Source: Candidatus Nanopelagicaceae bacterium | GTDB lineage: Bacteria; Actinomycetota; Actinomycetes; Nanopelagicales; Nanopelagicaceae | Assembly: GCA_023262125.1 (NCBI GenBank) | Contig: JALRDT010000020.1 | Coordinates: forward strand, 1 to 6,150 | Length of the DNA stretch: 6,150 nucleotides | Reading direction: 5' to 3' | Part shown: piece by piece, positions 1 to 5,021 of the stretch | Layout of the letters: each line of letters begins with the position of its first letter | Position numbering within the stretch: the stretch's first letter is position 1 | Notes under the pieces: generated by a model | What the model was told of the DNA's origin: nothing | The model's database searches: none | Seen by the model: the letters and a program-made list of their open reading frames with translations, nothing else | Position numbers and translations under genes: made by a program

Positions 1-2
1 AA

Positions 3-260
3 GCCCACGGCCACCATGATGTCGTGCACGTTCCGGATGCCGGCCGCCTTCAGCACGATGCTCACCTGGCGGCGAAGGGCCCAGCCCTCCTCCACGTGCG
101 TCTCGCGCAGCGCCTTGTCAACGACGGCCACCGCGAGGTGGGGGTCAATGACGCGCTGCTCGGGAGTTGCAAGGCGGTCCTCGAGCACGAGGATCTCGGC
201 CCCGGCGCGCACGGCGTCAACGGCGGCCTCGCGCAGTCGGTCGACATGTTCGGGGTTGAT
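3..260 (-). pseudogene. gltB: Internal fragment resembling glutamate synthase large subunit (GltB), probably from another genome
   Basis: Downstream of the Nudix box the same minus-strand frame encodes a GltB-like segment. It includes an REAAVDAVRAGAEILVLEDR-type motif, then DPHLAVAVVDKALRE, and near the window edge AGIRNVHDIMVAVG. These correspond to the central/FMN-binding part of glutamate synthase, where an LSDR-like loop is followed by an HH/HD-containing motif before the GADA(I/V)NPY segment. The enzyme uses glutamine and 2-oxoglutarate to make glutamate. Neither start nor stop is present. By hand count the first 120 bases are about two-thirds G+C, and third positions are almost all G or C, unlike every gene from 551 to 5710. 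I infer a donor with high G+C and a junction somewhere in 240-280. Assignment to GltB is from remembered motifs, so a related FMN/TIM-barrel protein is possible. Confidence 0.6.
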
Positions 261-488
261 CCCCGTCTCTTCAACGCTTTCACGGATAGCTGCTTCTTCA
301 ATACTTTCATGAGAATCGCGAGCACCGCCTGGTAGCCCCCAGGTATCGCCATTATGAACCCACGGTGCGCGATGTTGCATCATTATTTTGTTATCGCGAA
401 TCAGAAGCAATCCAGCAGCGCCATTTACGCCCCAATGTTTTCCGCCGCAGCGACATTGAATCCAACCATCGCCATCTCTCGCCGCCAT
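3..488 (-). CDS. NUDIX hydrolase, N-terminal part, fused in frame to foreign sequence; runs off the left edge
   Basis: Read from ATG at 488 down to the window edge, the frame is open with no stop. Residues 1-78 are a NUDIX hydrolase of actinobacterial style: a short head with a CxC and HWG motif (residues 12-20), a strand GAAGLLLIRD (23-32), QHRA (38-41), WGLPGG (50-55), and a complete Nudix box from Gly55 to Ile77. The box has Glu61, Arg69-Glu70, Glu73-Glu74 and Gly76 in place; position 71 is Ser where a bulky hydrophobic residue is usual. Family members hydrolyse nucleoside-diphosphate-linked compounds using a metal held by the box glutamates; the substrate here cannot be told. After about residue 78 the sequence stops resembling a NUDIX domain, becomes G+C rich, and matches a GltB-like protein (separate entry). 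The true C-terminal half is therefore missing. No Shine-Dalgarno precedes the ATG, so the start rests on homology and on lack of a better one. Confidence 0.8.
   Translation of the reverse strand, partial: MAARDGDGWIQCRCGGKHWGVNGAAGLLLIRDNKIMMQHRAPWVHNGDTWGLPGGARDSHESIEEAAIRESVEETGINPEHVDRLREAAVDAVRAGAEILVLEDRLATPEQRVIDPHLAVAVVDKALRETHVEEGWALRRQVSIVLKAAGIRNVHDIMVAVG
240..280. other. Left chimeric junction (composition and protein-family switch)
   Basis: Within this stretch the minus-strand frame passes from a NUDIX hydrolase, in A+T-leaning codons, to a GltB-like protein in G+C-rich codons. Codons for residues 74-78 (GAG ACG GGG ATC AAC) already look like the G+C-rich partner, so the crossover may lie near 265-280. 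The exact base cannot be fixed, because residues such as E-E-T-G-I could belong to either parent. The join keeps the frame, which happens by chance in one case of three. Confidence 0.65.
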
Positions 489-550
489 AGGAGACAGATA
501 TCTGTGGAAAGTGAAATACGCCCGTACATATAAATCTCTAACTTAGCGGC
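489..550. promoter_or_regulatory. Divergent intergenic region between NUDIX and PKD-like genes; possible leaderless promoter for the latter
   Basis: This 62-base gap separates two divergent genes and should hold both promoters. On the plus strand TAACTT (539-544) fits an actinobacterial -10 (TANNNT), and exactly six bases separate it from the ATG at 551. Transcription would then begin at or next to the A of the start codon, giving a leaderless mRNA; no Shine-Dalgarno is visible. An alternative -10, TATAAAT (529-535), would give a leader of about 9 nt. No convincing -35 is seen for either, and no clear -10 for the minus-strand gene. Confidence 0.4.
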
Positions 551-1237
551 ATGCGTAAATACATGACATTCATCATTATCTTCAGCACAACTTTTAGTTA
601 TATAGCAACCGATATTGCCAATGCTGAATGCACCACCAAAGTTTGCATTAACGTCTATACCGAAAATGGTCGTTTAGTTATAGAAGGAAAGCGAAACGGA
701 TCTACTGCGACCGCGACTCCCCGAATTGCAACAACTGCGGCGCCAAAACCAAAACCTACAACTTCTCGAAAATACACTTACAAACCACGTACATATACCC
801 CAAAACCAAAGACTTCAACCAAATCTATAGCCGATAAAATTTTAGAGTCGCTTCCAACGCTTCAGGTTGCTTATCAACCATCAGGAAAAGTTCTAACTAA
901 ATTGCCAGTTATTTTCTGGACAGATCTGCCGACATATTTCAATAAAGATTATCGAGTCTTAGGCGAAAAAGTTAGCGTTAATTTAACCCCTAAATCAGTA
1001 TGGTCTTTTGGTGATGGCTCGATTTTGGTTACAGACAAAGTCGGTAAGCCATATCCTGCTACAGAAATTACTCATTCTTACTCTGTCCCAGGCACATACA
1101 CTGTTTTAGTTAAATCATATTGGGAAGGAAGTTTCACTGTGGATGGTATTGAAATGCCAATCCCAGGAAAAATAAAGCAGATCACAGCAGTGGATGTAAA
1201 AGTAGTAGGTGCTGGTACTAAGTTTGTGGGTAAGTAA
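551..1237 (+). CDS. Secreted PKD-like domain protein with a Thr/Pro/Lys-rich linker
   Basis: The product is 228 aa and probably exported. Residues 1-25 form a signal peptide: basic MRK start, hydrophobic core FIIIFSTTF, and an ANA|EC cleavage site. Cys27 and Cys32 lie just after cleavage and could form a disulfide. Residues about 51-92 are a low-complexity linker of Thr, Pro, Lys, Ala and Tyr with KPKP and TPKPK repeats. The C-terminal part holds a PKD-like signature, with WSFGDGS at 151-157 and HSYSVPGTYTV at 175-185, the usual DG and Y-x-x-x-G-x-Y-x-V elements of an immunoglobulin-like beta sandwich. Such folds mediate binding at the surface; no catalytic motif is present. There is no LPxTG motif or C-terminal transmembrane anchor, so it should be released or held by partners. 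The gene stands 37 nt ahead of the DUF4192 gene, without an obvious functional link. Function is unknown. Confidence 0.8.
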   Translation: MRKYMTFIIIFSTTFSYIATDIANAECTTKVCINVYTENGRLVIEGKRNGSTATATPRIATTAAPKPKPTTSRKYTYKPRTYTPKPKTSTKSIADKILESLPTLQVAYQPSGKVLTKLPVIFWTDLPTYFNKDYRVLGEKVSVNLTPKSVWSFGDGSILVTDKVGKPYPATEITHSYSVPGTYTVLVKSYWEGSFTVDGIEMPIPGKIKQITAVDVKVVGAGTKFVGK

Positions 1238-1238
1238 A

Positions 1239-1286
1239 AACAGTTGTCACCAATAAATACAACGATTACCCACTATGACAACTGTT
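1239..1286. repeat. Perfect 11-bp inverted repeat spanning the DUF4192 start codon
   Basis: AACAGTTGTCA at 1239-1249 is the exact reverse complement of TGACAACTGTT at 1276-1286, with a 26-base A+T-rich spacer. The right arm includes the last two bases of the ATG at 1275 and the codons for residues 2-4. In RNA this would form a hairpin burying the start codon; in DNA it could be a spaced operator. It follows the PKD-like stop codon by one base and lacks a U-tract, so it does not look like an intrinsic terminator. Confidence 0.6.
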
Positions 1287-2267
1287 AAAACACCACATGA
1301 TTTACTTGCTGCGGTGCCATTTTTAATTGGCTACCATCCAACAGATTCTTTGGTATTGATATCCGTTAAATCTGATTCGCTTGAGATGGCGATGCGGATA
1401 GATTTTCCAATAAATCCACCTGAAGGTTCTTATCAACTTCTCGCTTCACATCTAAAGAGAGATAGCTCAGAGGGCGCTCTGATTGTGGCCTATGAGCCAG
1501 AAGATAGCCTTGCCGGGCCAGATGTTTTACATAATATTGCTGACGCCGTTGCATCACTTGATATTCCTATCAGAGAGTTGATGCTGGTGCGCAATAATCG
1601 ATGGCGCTCACTACTTTGCAATGATGAGAAATGTTGCCCAATAGAAGGCAATCAAATTCAAGAATTTGCCAATTCGCGTATAGCAGCCGAACAAGTTGCA
1701 AGTGGAAAAGTTCTACCTTTTTCTGATTCTGAAGGGCTGACTCATTCAATTTCATCATCTATCATGGCAAAAGACATCAATTGGAATGCACAAGTAGTTG
1801 GTTTTAGGGTAGATCCTGATGCCAATAATTTAAACGAATTGCAACGAGACGGGGCAGAATCAATACTTTTGTTGGCCGACTTTTATAACCAAAATGGTTT
1901 CTGCAAAGATTACGATCTAATAGCGCGAGTACTGGGTAGATTAACTGATATCCAAGTTAGAGATTTTGCATTGGGTTGCCACACTGAAGAGACTCTAAAT
2001 TCTTATTGGGCGATGTGGCGAGATTTACTGCGAATTGCACCCCCTAAATTTGTAGCTCCAGTTGCTTCACTATTTGCAAGTATTGCTTACGAGAATGGTG
2101 AAGGGGCACTTGCGCATAGAGCACTTGATCGCGCGATTGAGGATGAGCCTGAATACTCATTAGCTAGGCTCTTGCGAAGAGTATTTAGTAGCGGTTGGCC
2201 ACCATCAGGTTTTGCTCAATTACGCTCCGAATTACATCCTCGGGTAACTGCAACGATATTTGGATAG
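1275..2267 (+). CDS. DUF4192 domain-containing protein
   Basis: The 330-aa product matches the DUF4192 family, which is common in Actinobacteria and has no established function. The diagnostic N-terminus is present: a DLLAAVPFLIGYHPTDSLVLISV segment (residues 9-31), then an R-x-D-x-P element (41-45). The second hallmark, WRSLLCNDEKCCP (110-122), carries three cysteines (115, 120, 121) followed by IEG. The C-terminal half is helical and contains an ALAHRALDRAIEDEPEYSLARLL-like stretch resembling tetratricopeptide-style helices. No signal peptide or membrane segment is seen, so it is probably cytoplasmic. Length is typical for the family. The ATG is chosen because the conserved N-terminus starts only eight residues later and no alternative start lies close upstream. 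There is no Shine-Dalgarno, and the start codon sits inside an inverted repeat. A strong terminator follows the stop. Confidence 0.88.
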   Translation: MTTVKTPHDLLAAVPFLIGYHPTDSLVLISVKSDSLEMAMRIDFPINPPEGSYQLLASHLKRDSSEGALIVAYEPEDSLAGPDVLHNIADAVASLDIPIRELMLVRNNRWRSLLCNDEKCCPIEGNQIQEFANSRIAAEQVASGKVLPFSDSEGLTHSISSSIMAKDINWNAQVVGFRVDPDANNLNELQRDGAESILLLADFYNQNGFCKDYDLIARVLGRLTDIQVRDFALGCHTEETLNSYWAMWRDLLRIAPPKFVAPVASLFASIAYENGEGALAHRALDRAIEDEPEYSLARLLRRVFSSGWPPSGFAQLRSELHPRVTATIFG

Positions 2268-2290
2268 TTTTAACCTTAAATTTTGCCCTA

Positions 2291-2333
2291 AGAAGCCATC
2301 TGCAAAGTGCTTGCATATGGCTTCTTTTGGTTT
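2291..2333 (+). terminator. Rho-independent terminator after the DUF4192 gene
   Basis: AGAAGCCAT (2291-2299) pairs perfectly with ATGGCTTCT (2317-2325). After one C/T mismatch, TGCAA (2301-2305) pairs with TTGCA (2311-2315) around the loop AGTGC. The hairpin is followed by TTTT, GG and TTT (2325-2333), a slightly broken U-tract. It lies 23 nt past the DUF4192 stop and ahead of the ABC transporter, so it separates the two units. Confidence 0.75.
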
Positions 2334-2390
2334 CGGTTGCTAATCTTCGCTAAAAGTTTTCTGCTCGAATACAACTCGAAAGGCCCCACA
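2334..2390 (+). promoter_or_regulatory. Leader of the ABC transporter operon with Shine-Dalgarno
   Basis: After the terminator, about 57 bases remain before the lipoprotein gene and should hold its promoter or leader. GAAAGG (2378-2383) is a clear Shine-Dalgarno, seven bases ahead of the ATG at 2391, and it decides that start. No convincing -35/-10 pair could be picked out; TAATCT (2341-2346) fits TANNNT and is a weak -10 candidate. Confidence 0.45.
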
Positions 2391-3221
2391 ATGAAAAAAT
2401 TGAAAGTGCTTCCGCTTTTATTAGCGGCAGTAGTTTTGACAGCTTGCAGTTCAAATGGAAATGATGCAGCTAGCTCTTGCGAACCAGGAAAGCTGACGAC
2501 AGTTACTGACGGAGTGCTAACAATTGCAACTGGCGAACCTGCCTACTACCCATGGGTTATTGATGACAAGCCAGAATCAGGAGAAGGCTTTGAAGCTGCG
2601 GTAGCACTTGCAGTTGCTAAGGAACTTGGTTATGAAGGCGAAGCTGTTAAATGGGTACGTACCACCTTTGATTCAGCAATCGCGCCAGGAGATAAGAACT
2701 TCGATTTCAACTTGCAGCAATTCTCGATCACTGAAGATCGCAAGAAGGCAGTTGATTTCTCTGATCCTTACTACAAATCAACTCAAGTCATAGTTACCTA
2801 CAAAGAGAGCAAAATCGCTTCTGCAAAATCAATTGCAGATTTAGCTAATGCAAAATTAGGTGCAGCAGTTGCAACCACATCTTTAGACGCAATTGAAAAC
2901 ATCCTGAAGCTAAAAGCTCAAGTGTTTAATGACAATGCAGCTGGTGTTACAGCTTTAAAGAATAAGCAAATAGATGGCTTGGTAGTAGATCTACCAACTG
3001 GCTTCTATCTATCAGCAGTTGAAGTACCAAATGGTCTGATTGTTGGCCAAATCGCAGGTAGCGATGAAGCTGATGCAGGATTTGGACTACTACTCAAGAA
3101 AGATAGCCCAATCACCGGTTGCGTTAACGGTGCGGTAAAGGCAATCACTGATAGTGGTGCGCTTAAGGAAATTACAGATAAGTGGCTGGGAGCGACTGCG
3201 GGAGCACCGGTACTTTCATAA
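2391..3221 (+). CDS. Amino-acid ABC transporter substrate-binding lipoprotein (family 3)
   Basis: The 276-aa product is the solute receptor of a polar amino-acid importer. It starts with a lipoprotein signal: MKK, a hydrophobic core, and the lipobox L16-T17-A18-C19, so the mature protein should be lipid-anchored outside the membrane. The body is a family 3 solute-binding protein (SBP_bac_3): LTIATGEPAYYPWV (43-56), GFEAAVALAVAKELGY (66-81), and the core FSITEDRKKAVDFSDPYY (111-128). Arg117 occupies the place of the arginine that holds the ligand's alpha-carboxylate in HisJ-type proteins. Length is typical. Cys30 and a cysteine near the C-terminus (ITGCVNG) could form a disulfide. The start is fixed by the lipobox and a Shine-Dalgarno at 2378; an in-frame ATG at 2307 lies inside the terminator hairpin and would bury the signal peptide. 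Permease and ATPase follow. The substrate cannot be assigned from sequence. Confidence 0.92.
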   Translation: MKKLKVLPLLLAAVVLTACSSNGNDAASSCEPGKLTTVTDGVLTIATGEPAYYPWVIDDKPESGEGFEAAVALAVAKELGYEGEAVKWVRTTFDSAIAPGDKNFDFNLQQFSITEDRKKAVDFSDPYYKSTQVIVTYKESKIASAKSIADLANAKLGAAVATTSLDAIENILKLKAQVFNDNAAGVTALKNKQIDGLVVDLPTGFYLSAVEVPNGLIVGQIAGSDEADAGFGLLLKKDSPITGCVNGAVKAITDSGALKEITDKWLGATAGAPVLS

Positions 3222-3228
3222 ATTCCTC

Positions 3229-3240
3229 TAAAGTATCTAC
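3229..3240 (+). promoter_or_regulatory. Possible internal leaderless promoter before the permease
   Basis: TAAAGT (3229-3234) fits a TANNNT -10 element and is followed by exactly six bases and the ATG at 3241. This is the same arrangement as TAACTT before the gene at 551. No Shine-Dalgarno precedes this ATG, so leaderless transcription starting at the codon would explain how it is translated. No good -35 is visible; the motif is short and could be chance. Confidence 0.3.
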
Positions 3241-4143
3241 ATGTTCAAAGGTAAGAGGCGCTTGGAAACAGGCGCCTCTTCTGCTTTTTCATCGGCAACA
3301 TATCATCCAAGTGCAGTGGAAAAAGCAAGAGAAGAAACTAGGAAGCGAAAGATTCGCAAGAACCGAGCAATAGCTGCAATTTCTAGTTTTCTAGTCCTTG
3401 GCACTCTAGCTTTAATAGTGGTGCTATCGCCTGGATTTAAAACACTAAGAGATACTTTCTTTGATTGGGCTTATGGAGTAGAAGTACTTCCCAAAGTAAT
3501 TCTTGGATTCACCACGAATATCTTGTTAACAGTTATAGCATCTATTCTGGTCGGATCAATTGCACTGACCATCGCGCTGGTTAGAACATCTAAATCCCCA
3601 GCGCTTGCACCTATTAGATTTCTTGCTACCGCATACGTGGATGTATTTAGATCTATTCCATTGATCCTTGTTATTTTGCTAGTTGGATTTGGAATTCCGG
3701 CTTTGCAAATATCAGGGCTTACCTCAAATGTATTGATTCTTGGAACTTTGGCAGTTGTCATCACCTACTCTGCATATGTAGCGGAAGTAATCAGAAGTGG
3801 AATTTTGAGCGTGCATCCATCCCAGAAAGCAGCGGCACGTTCTTTAGGTTTGAATAATTGGCAGACATTGCGTCATGTGGTTTTGCCGCAAGCGTTACGA
3901 AAAGTCACACCACCTCTACTAAATGATTTGGTGGCTTTAATTAAAGATACTGGTTTAGTCTCGATTTTAGGTGTCACCGATGCCGTACGAGCTGCCCAAA
4001 TTGAGACTTCTAGATCATTTAATTACACACCATATATAACTGCCGCATTCCTATTTTTATGTGTAACAATTCCTTTGACTCGATTTACAGATCGCTCACT
4101 TCGTAAGAGTTTGAGCGCACAGAATGCGCAGGGCCAAGCATGA
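3241..4143 (+). CDS. Amino-acid ABC transporter permease (HisM/GlnP type)
   Basis: The 300-aa product is the membrane subunit of the importer. A basic cytoplasmic N-terminus (residues 24-42, rich in K, R and E) precedes about five membrane segments, near 43-62, 89-113, 133-150, 163-182 and 262-280. Family motifs include FRSIPLILVILLVGFGIP (136-153) and the cytoplasmic coupling loop at about 190-218, ending in LGLNNWQTLRHVVLPQAL, which contacts the ATPase. Two positions differ from the usual pattern: the loop reads QKAAARSLG where E-A-A is typical, and KDTGL (235-239) replaces the common KDTSL. The start is uncertain. ATG 3241 has no Shine-Dalgarno and puts a hairpin in the coding region; TTG 3262 or GTG 3316 are alternatives. 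The tyrosine-proline-serine stretch at 21-24 resembles the N-terminus of relatives, favouring a start upstream of 3300. The stop overlaps the ATPase start by 4 nt. Confidence 0.9.
   Translation: MFKGKRRLETGASSAFSSATYHPSAVEKAREETRKRKIRKNRAIAAISSFLVLGTLALIVVLSPGFKTLRDTFFDWAYGVEVLPKVILGFTTNILLTVIASILVGSIALTIALVRTSKSPALAPIRFLATAYVDVFRSIPLILVILLVGFGIPALQISGLTSNVLILGTLAVVITYSAYVAEVIRSGILSVHPSQKAAARSLGLNNWQTLRHVVLPQALRKVTPPLLNDLVALIKDTGLVSILGVTDAVRAAQIETSRSFNYTPYITAAFLFLCVTIPLTRFTDRSLRKSLSAQNAQGQA
3253..3289 (+). terminator. Terminator-like hairpin at the 5' end of the permease frame (possible attenuator)
   Basis: AAGAGGCGC (3253-3261) pairs perfectly with GCGCCTCTT (3272-3280); inner T-G and T-A pairs leave a GGAAAC loop. 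CTGC and then TTTTT (3285-3289) follow. The hairpin is 32 nt after the lipoprotein stop and would partly stop transcription there, or protect the lipoprotein message from 3' decay. Either fits the usual need for receptor in excess over permease. It lies within the first 17 codons of the permease if the ATG at 3241 is used. Confidence 0.6.
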
Positions 4144-4880
4144 GTTTGTTACGCATTGAAAAGGTGCGCAAAGCTTTTGATGATCTAGTAGTACTTGACG
4201 AAATTTCCTTTGAAGTGCCCGATAAGACTGTCACTGCACTCATTGGCGCTTCTGGTAGTGGTAAATCTACATTGCTTCGCGCAATTAATTTACTTGAGCT
4301 AGTTGACGACGGTCAGATTTTTTTCGACGGTCAAGATATTACCGAAGTTGAAACTGACGTGGATTTAGTTCGTAGAAAACTAGGTATGGTCTTCCAATCT
4401 TTTAATCTATTTCCGCATAAAACTGTTCTTGAAAATATCACCTTGGCACCTATGTTGGTCCATGGGATTGGTAAAGAGCAAGCTGAAAGTGAAGCACATG
4501 AATTACTTAAGAAATTTGGACTGCTAGAAAAAATTGATCAATATCCTGATCGTTTATCAGGTGGACAACAACAGCGTGTAGCCATTATTAGGGCGATGGC
4601 GGTAAAGCCAAAGCTATTGCTATTAGATGAAATAACTTCCGCGCTTGATCCAGTACTAGTTAATGAAGTTCTTCAAACAGTGCGAGAGCTAAAGAATGAT
4701 GGAGTGGCAATCGTTATGGCTACCCATGAGATGGGATTTGCAAAGCAGATTGCAGATCAAGTCTGCTTCCTTTATCAAGGTCGAATTCTTGAAAGAGGAG
4801 ATGCTTCATTGCTCACTTCGCCAAAAGAAGCGCAAACCCAGGAGTTTCTACTCCGGGTTCAACAAGCTGGTCGTTTGTAA
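4140..4880 (+). CDS. Amino-acid ABC transporter ATP-binding protein (GlnQ/HisP type)
   Basis: The 246-aa product is the cytoplasmic ATPase that powers the importer, probably as a dimer on the permease. All nucleotide-binding motifs are present: Walker A GASGSGKST (36-44), Q-loop around Gln86 in MVFQSFNLFPH, ABC signature LSGGQQQR (139-146), Walker B LLLLDE ending at Glu164, D-loop SALDP (167-171), and switch His196 in THEMGF. The Q-loop motif and length are typical of polar amino-acid importers. Two substitutions stand out: DEITSALDP, where most members have DEPTSALDP, and VAIIRAMA in place of VAIARALA. Catalytic Lys42, Glu164 and His196 are intact, so it should be active. ATG overlaps the permease stop in an ATGA arrangement, which implies translational coupling; only a weak AGGG precedes it. 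Confidence 0.95.
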   Translation: MSLLRIEKVRKAFDDLVVLDEISFEVPDKTVTALIGASGSGKSTLLRAINLLELVDDGQIFFDGQDITEVETDVDLVRRKLGMVFQSFNLFPHKTVLENITLAPMLVHGIGKEQAESEAHELLKKFGLLEKIDQYPDRLSGGQQQRVAIIRAMAVKPKLLLLDEITSALDPVLVNEVLQTVRELKNDGVAIVMATHEMGFAKQIADQVCFLYQGRILERGDASLLTSPKEAQTQEFLLRVQQAGRL

Positions 4881-4886
4881 TAAACT
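4859..4886 (+). promoter_or_regulatory. Candidate promoter for the SAM-IV/metX transcript
   Basis: TAAACT (4881-4886) fits TANNNT and would start transcription about 4893, one base before the first paired base of the aptamer. A weak -35 candidate, TTCAAC (4859-4864), lies 16 bases upstream inside the ATPase gene. The close match between predicted start and aptamer edge supports it, although the -35 is poor. Confidence 0.45.
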
Positions 4887-4893
4887 CTGCGCA

Positions 4894-5003
4894 GGTCACG
4901 AGTTCCAGGTAAAAGCCCCGGCTAACTGGACGGCAACCCTCCACCGCGGTGGGGTGCTCCGGGTGACGACCAGATCGATTGAAAAATTTAATCGATAAGC
5001 GCG
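4894..5003 (+). ncRNA. SAM-IV riboswitch upstream of metX
   Basis: The RNA matches the actinobacterial SAM-IV consensus as I remember it: GGTCACGAG, then AAGCCCCGGCT, CGGCAACCCTCC, CCGCGGTGGGGTGC, CCGGGTGACGACC. Visible helices are P1 GGTC (4894-4897) with GACC (4968-4971); TCCAG (4904-4908) with CTGGA (4926-4930); CCAC (4941-4944) with GTGG (4949-4952) around loop CGCG; and a 3' hairpin ATCGATT (4974-4980) with AATCGAT (4990-4996). The loop CGCG (4945-4948) can pair with CGCG at 5000-5003, the second pseudoknot that sets SAM-IV apart. P1 is short, with an A/C mismatch after four pairs. SAM-IV binds S-adenosylmethionine and turns off methionine biosynthesis genes, which suits the metX downstream. 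No intrinsic terminator lies between aptamer and gene. Confidence 0.93.
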
Positions 5004-5005
5004 AC

Positions 5006-5021
5006 GAGGAGTAAGTAATTG
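5006..5021 (+). promoter_or_regulatory. metX Shine-Dalgarno and TTG start
   Basis: GAGGAG (5006-5011) is a strong ribosome binding site, seven bases before TTG at 5019-5021. This spacing selects TTG as the start; no ATG or GTG lies suitably placed before the conserved sequence. The site begins two bases after the predicted riboswitch pseudoknot strand. Confidence 0.8.

Noticed and set aside
16..352. Three overlapping open frames of about 100 codons at the left end (two plus, one minus)
   Set aside because: Shadows of the minus-strand NUDIX/GltB-like frame: their translations are Arg/Ser/Ala-rich with no motif, while the edge-to-488 minus frame shows family motifs throughout.
2307..2390. Upstream in-frame ATG at 2307 for the substrate-binding lipoprotein
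   Set aside because: It lies inside the terminator hairpin, would bury the lipoprotein signal, and the ATG at 2391 has a good Shine-Dalgarno.
3182..3373. 63-codon plus-strand open frame overlapping the lipoprotein end and permease start
   Set aside because: No family motif or Shine-Dalgarno; it is out of frame with two well-supported genes and crosses a terminator-like hairpin.
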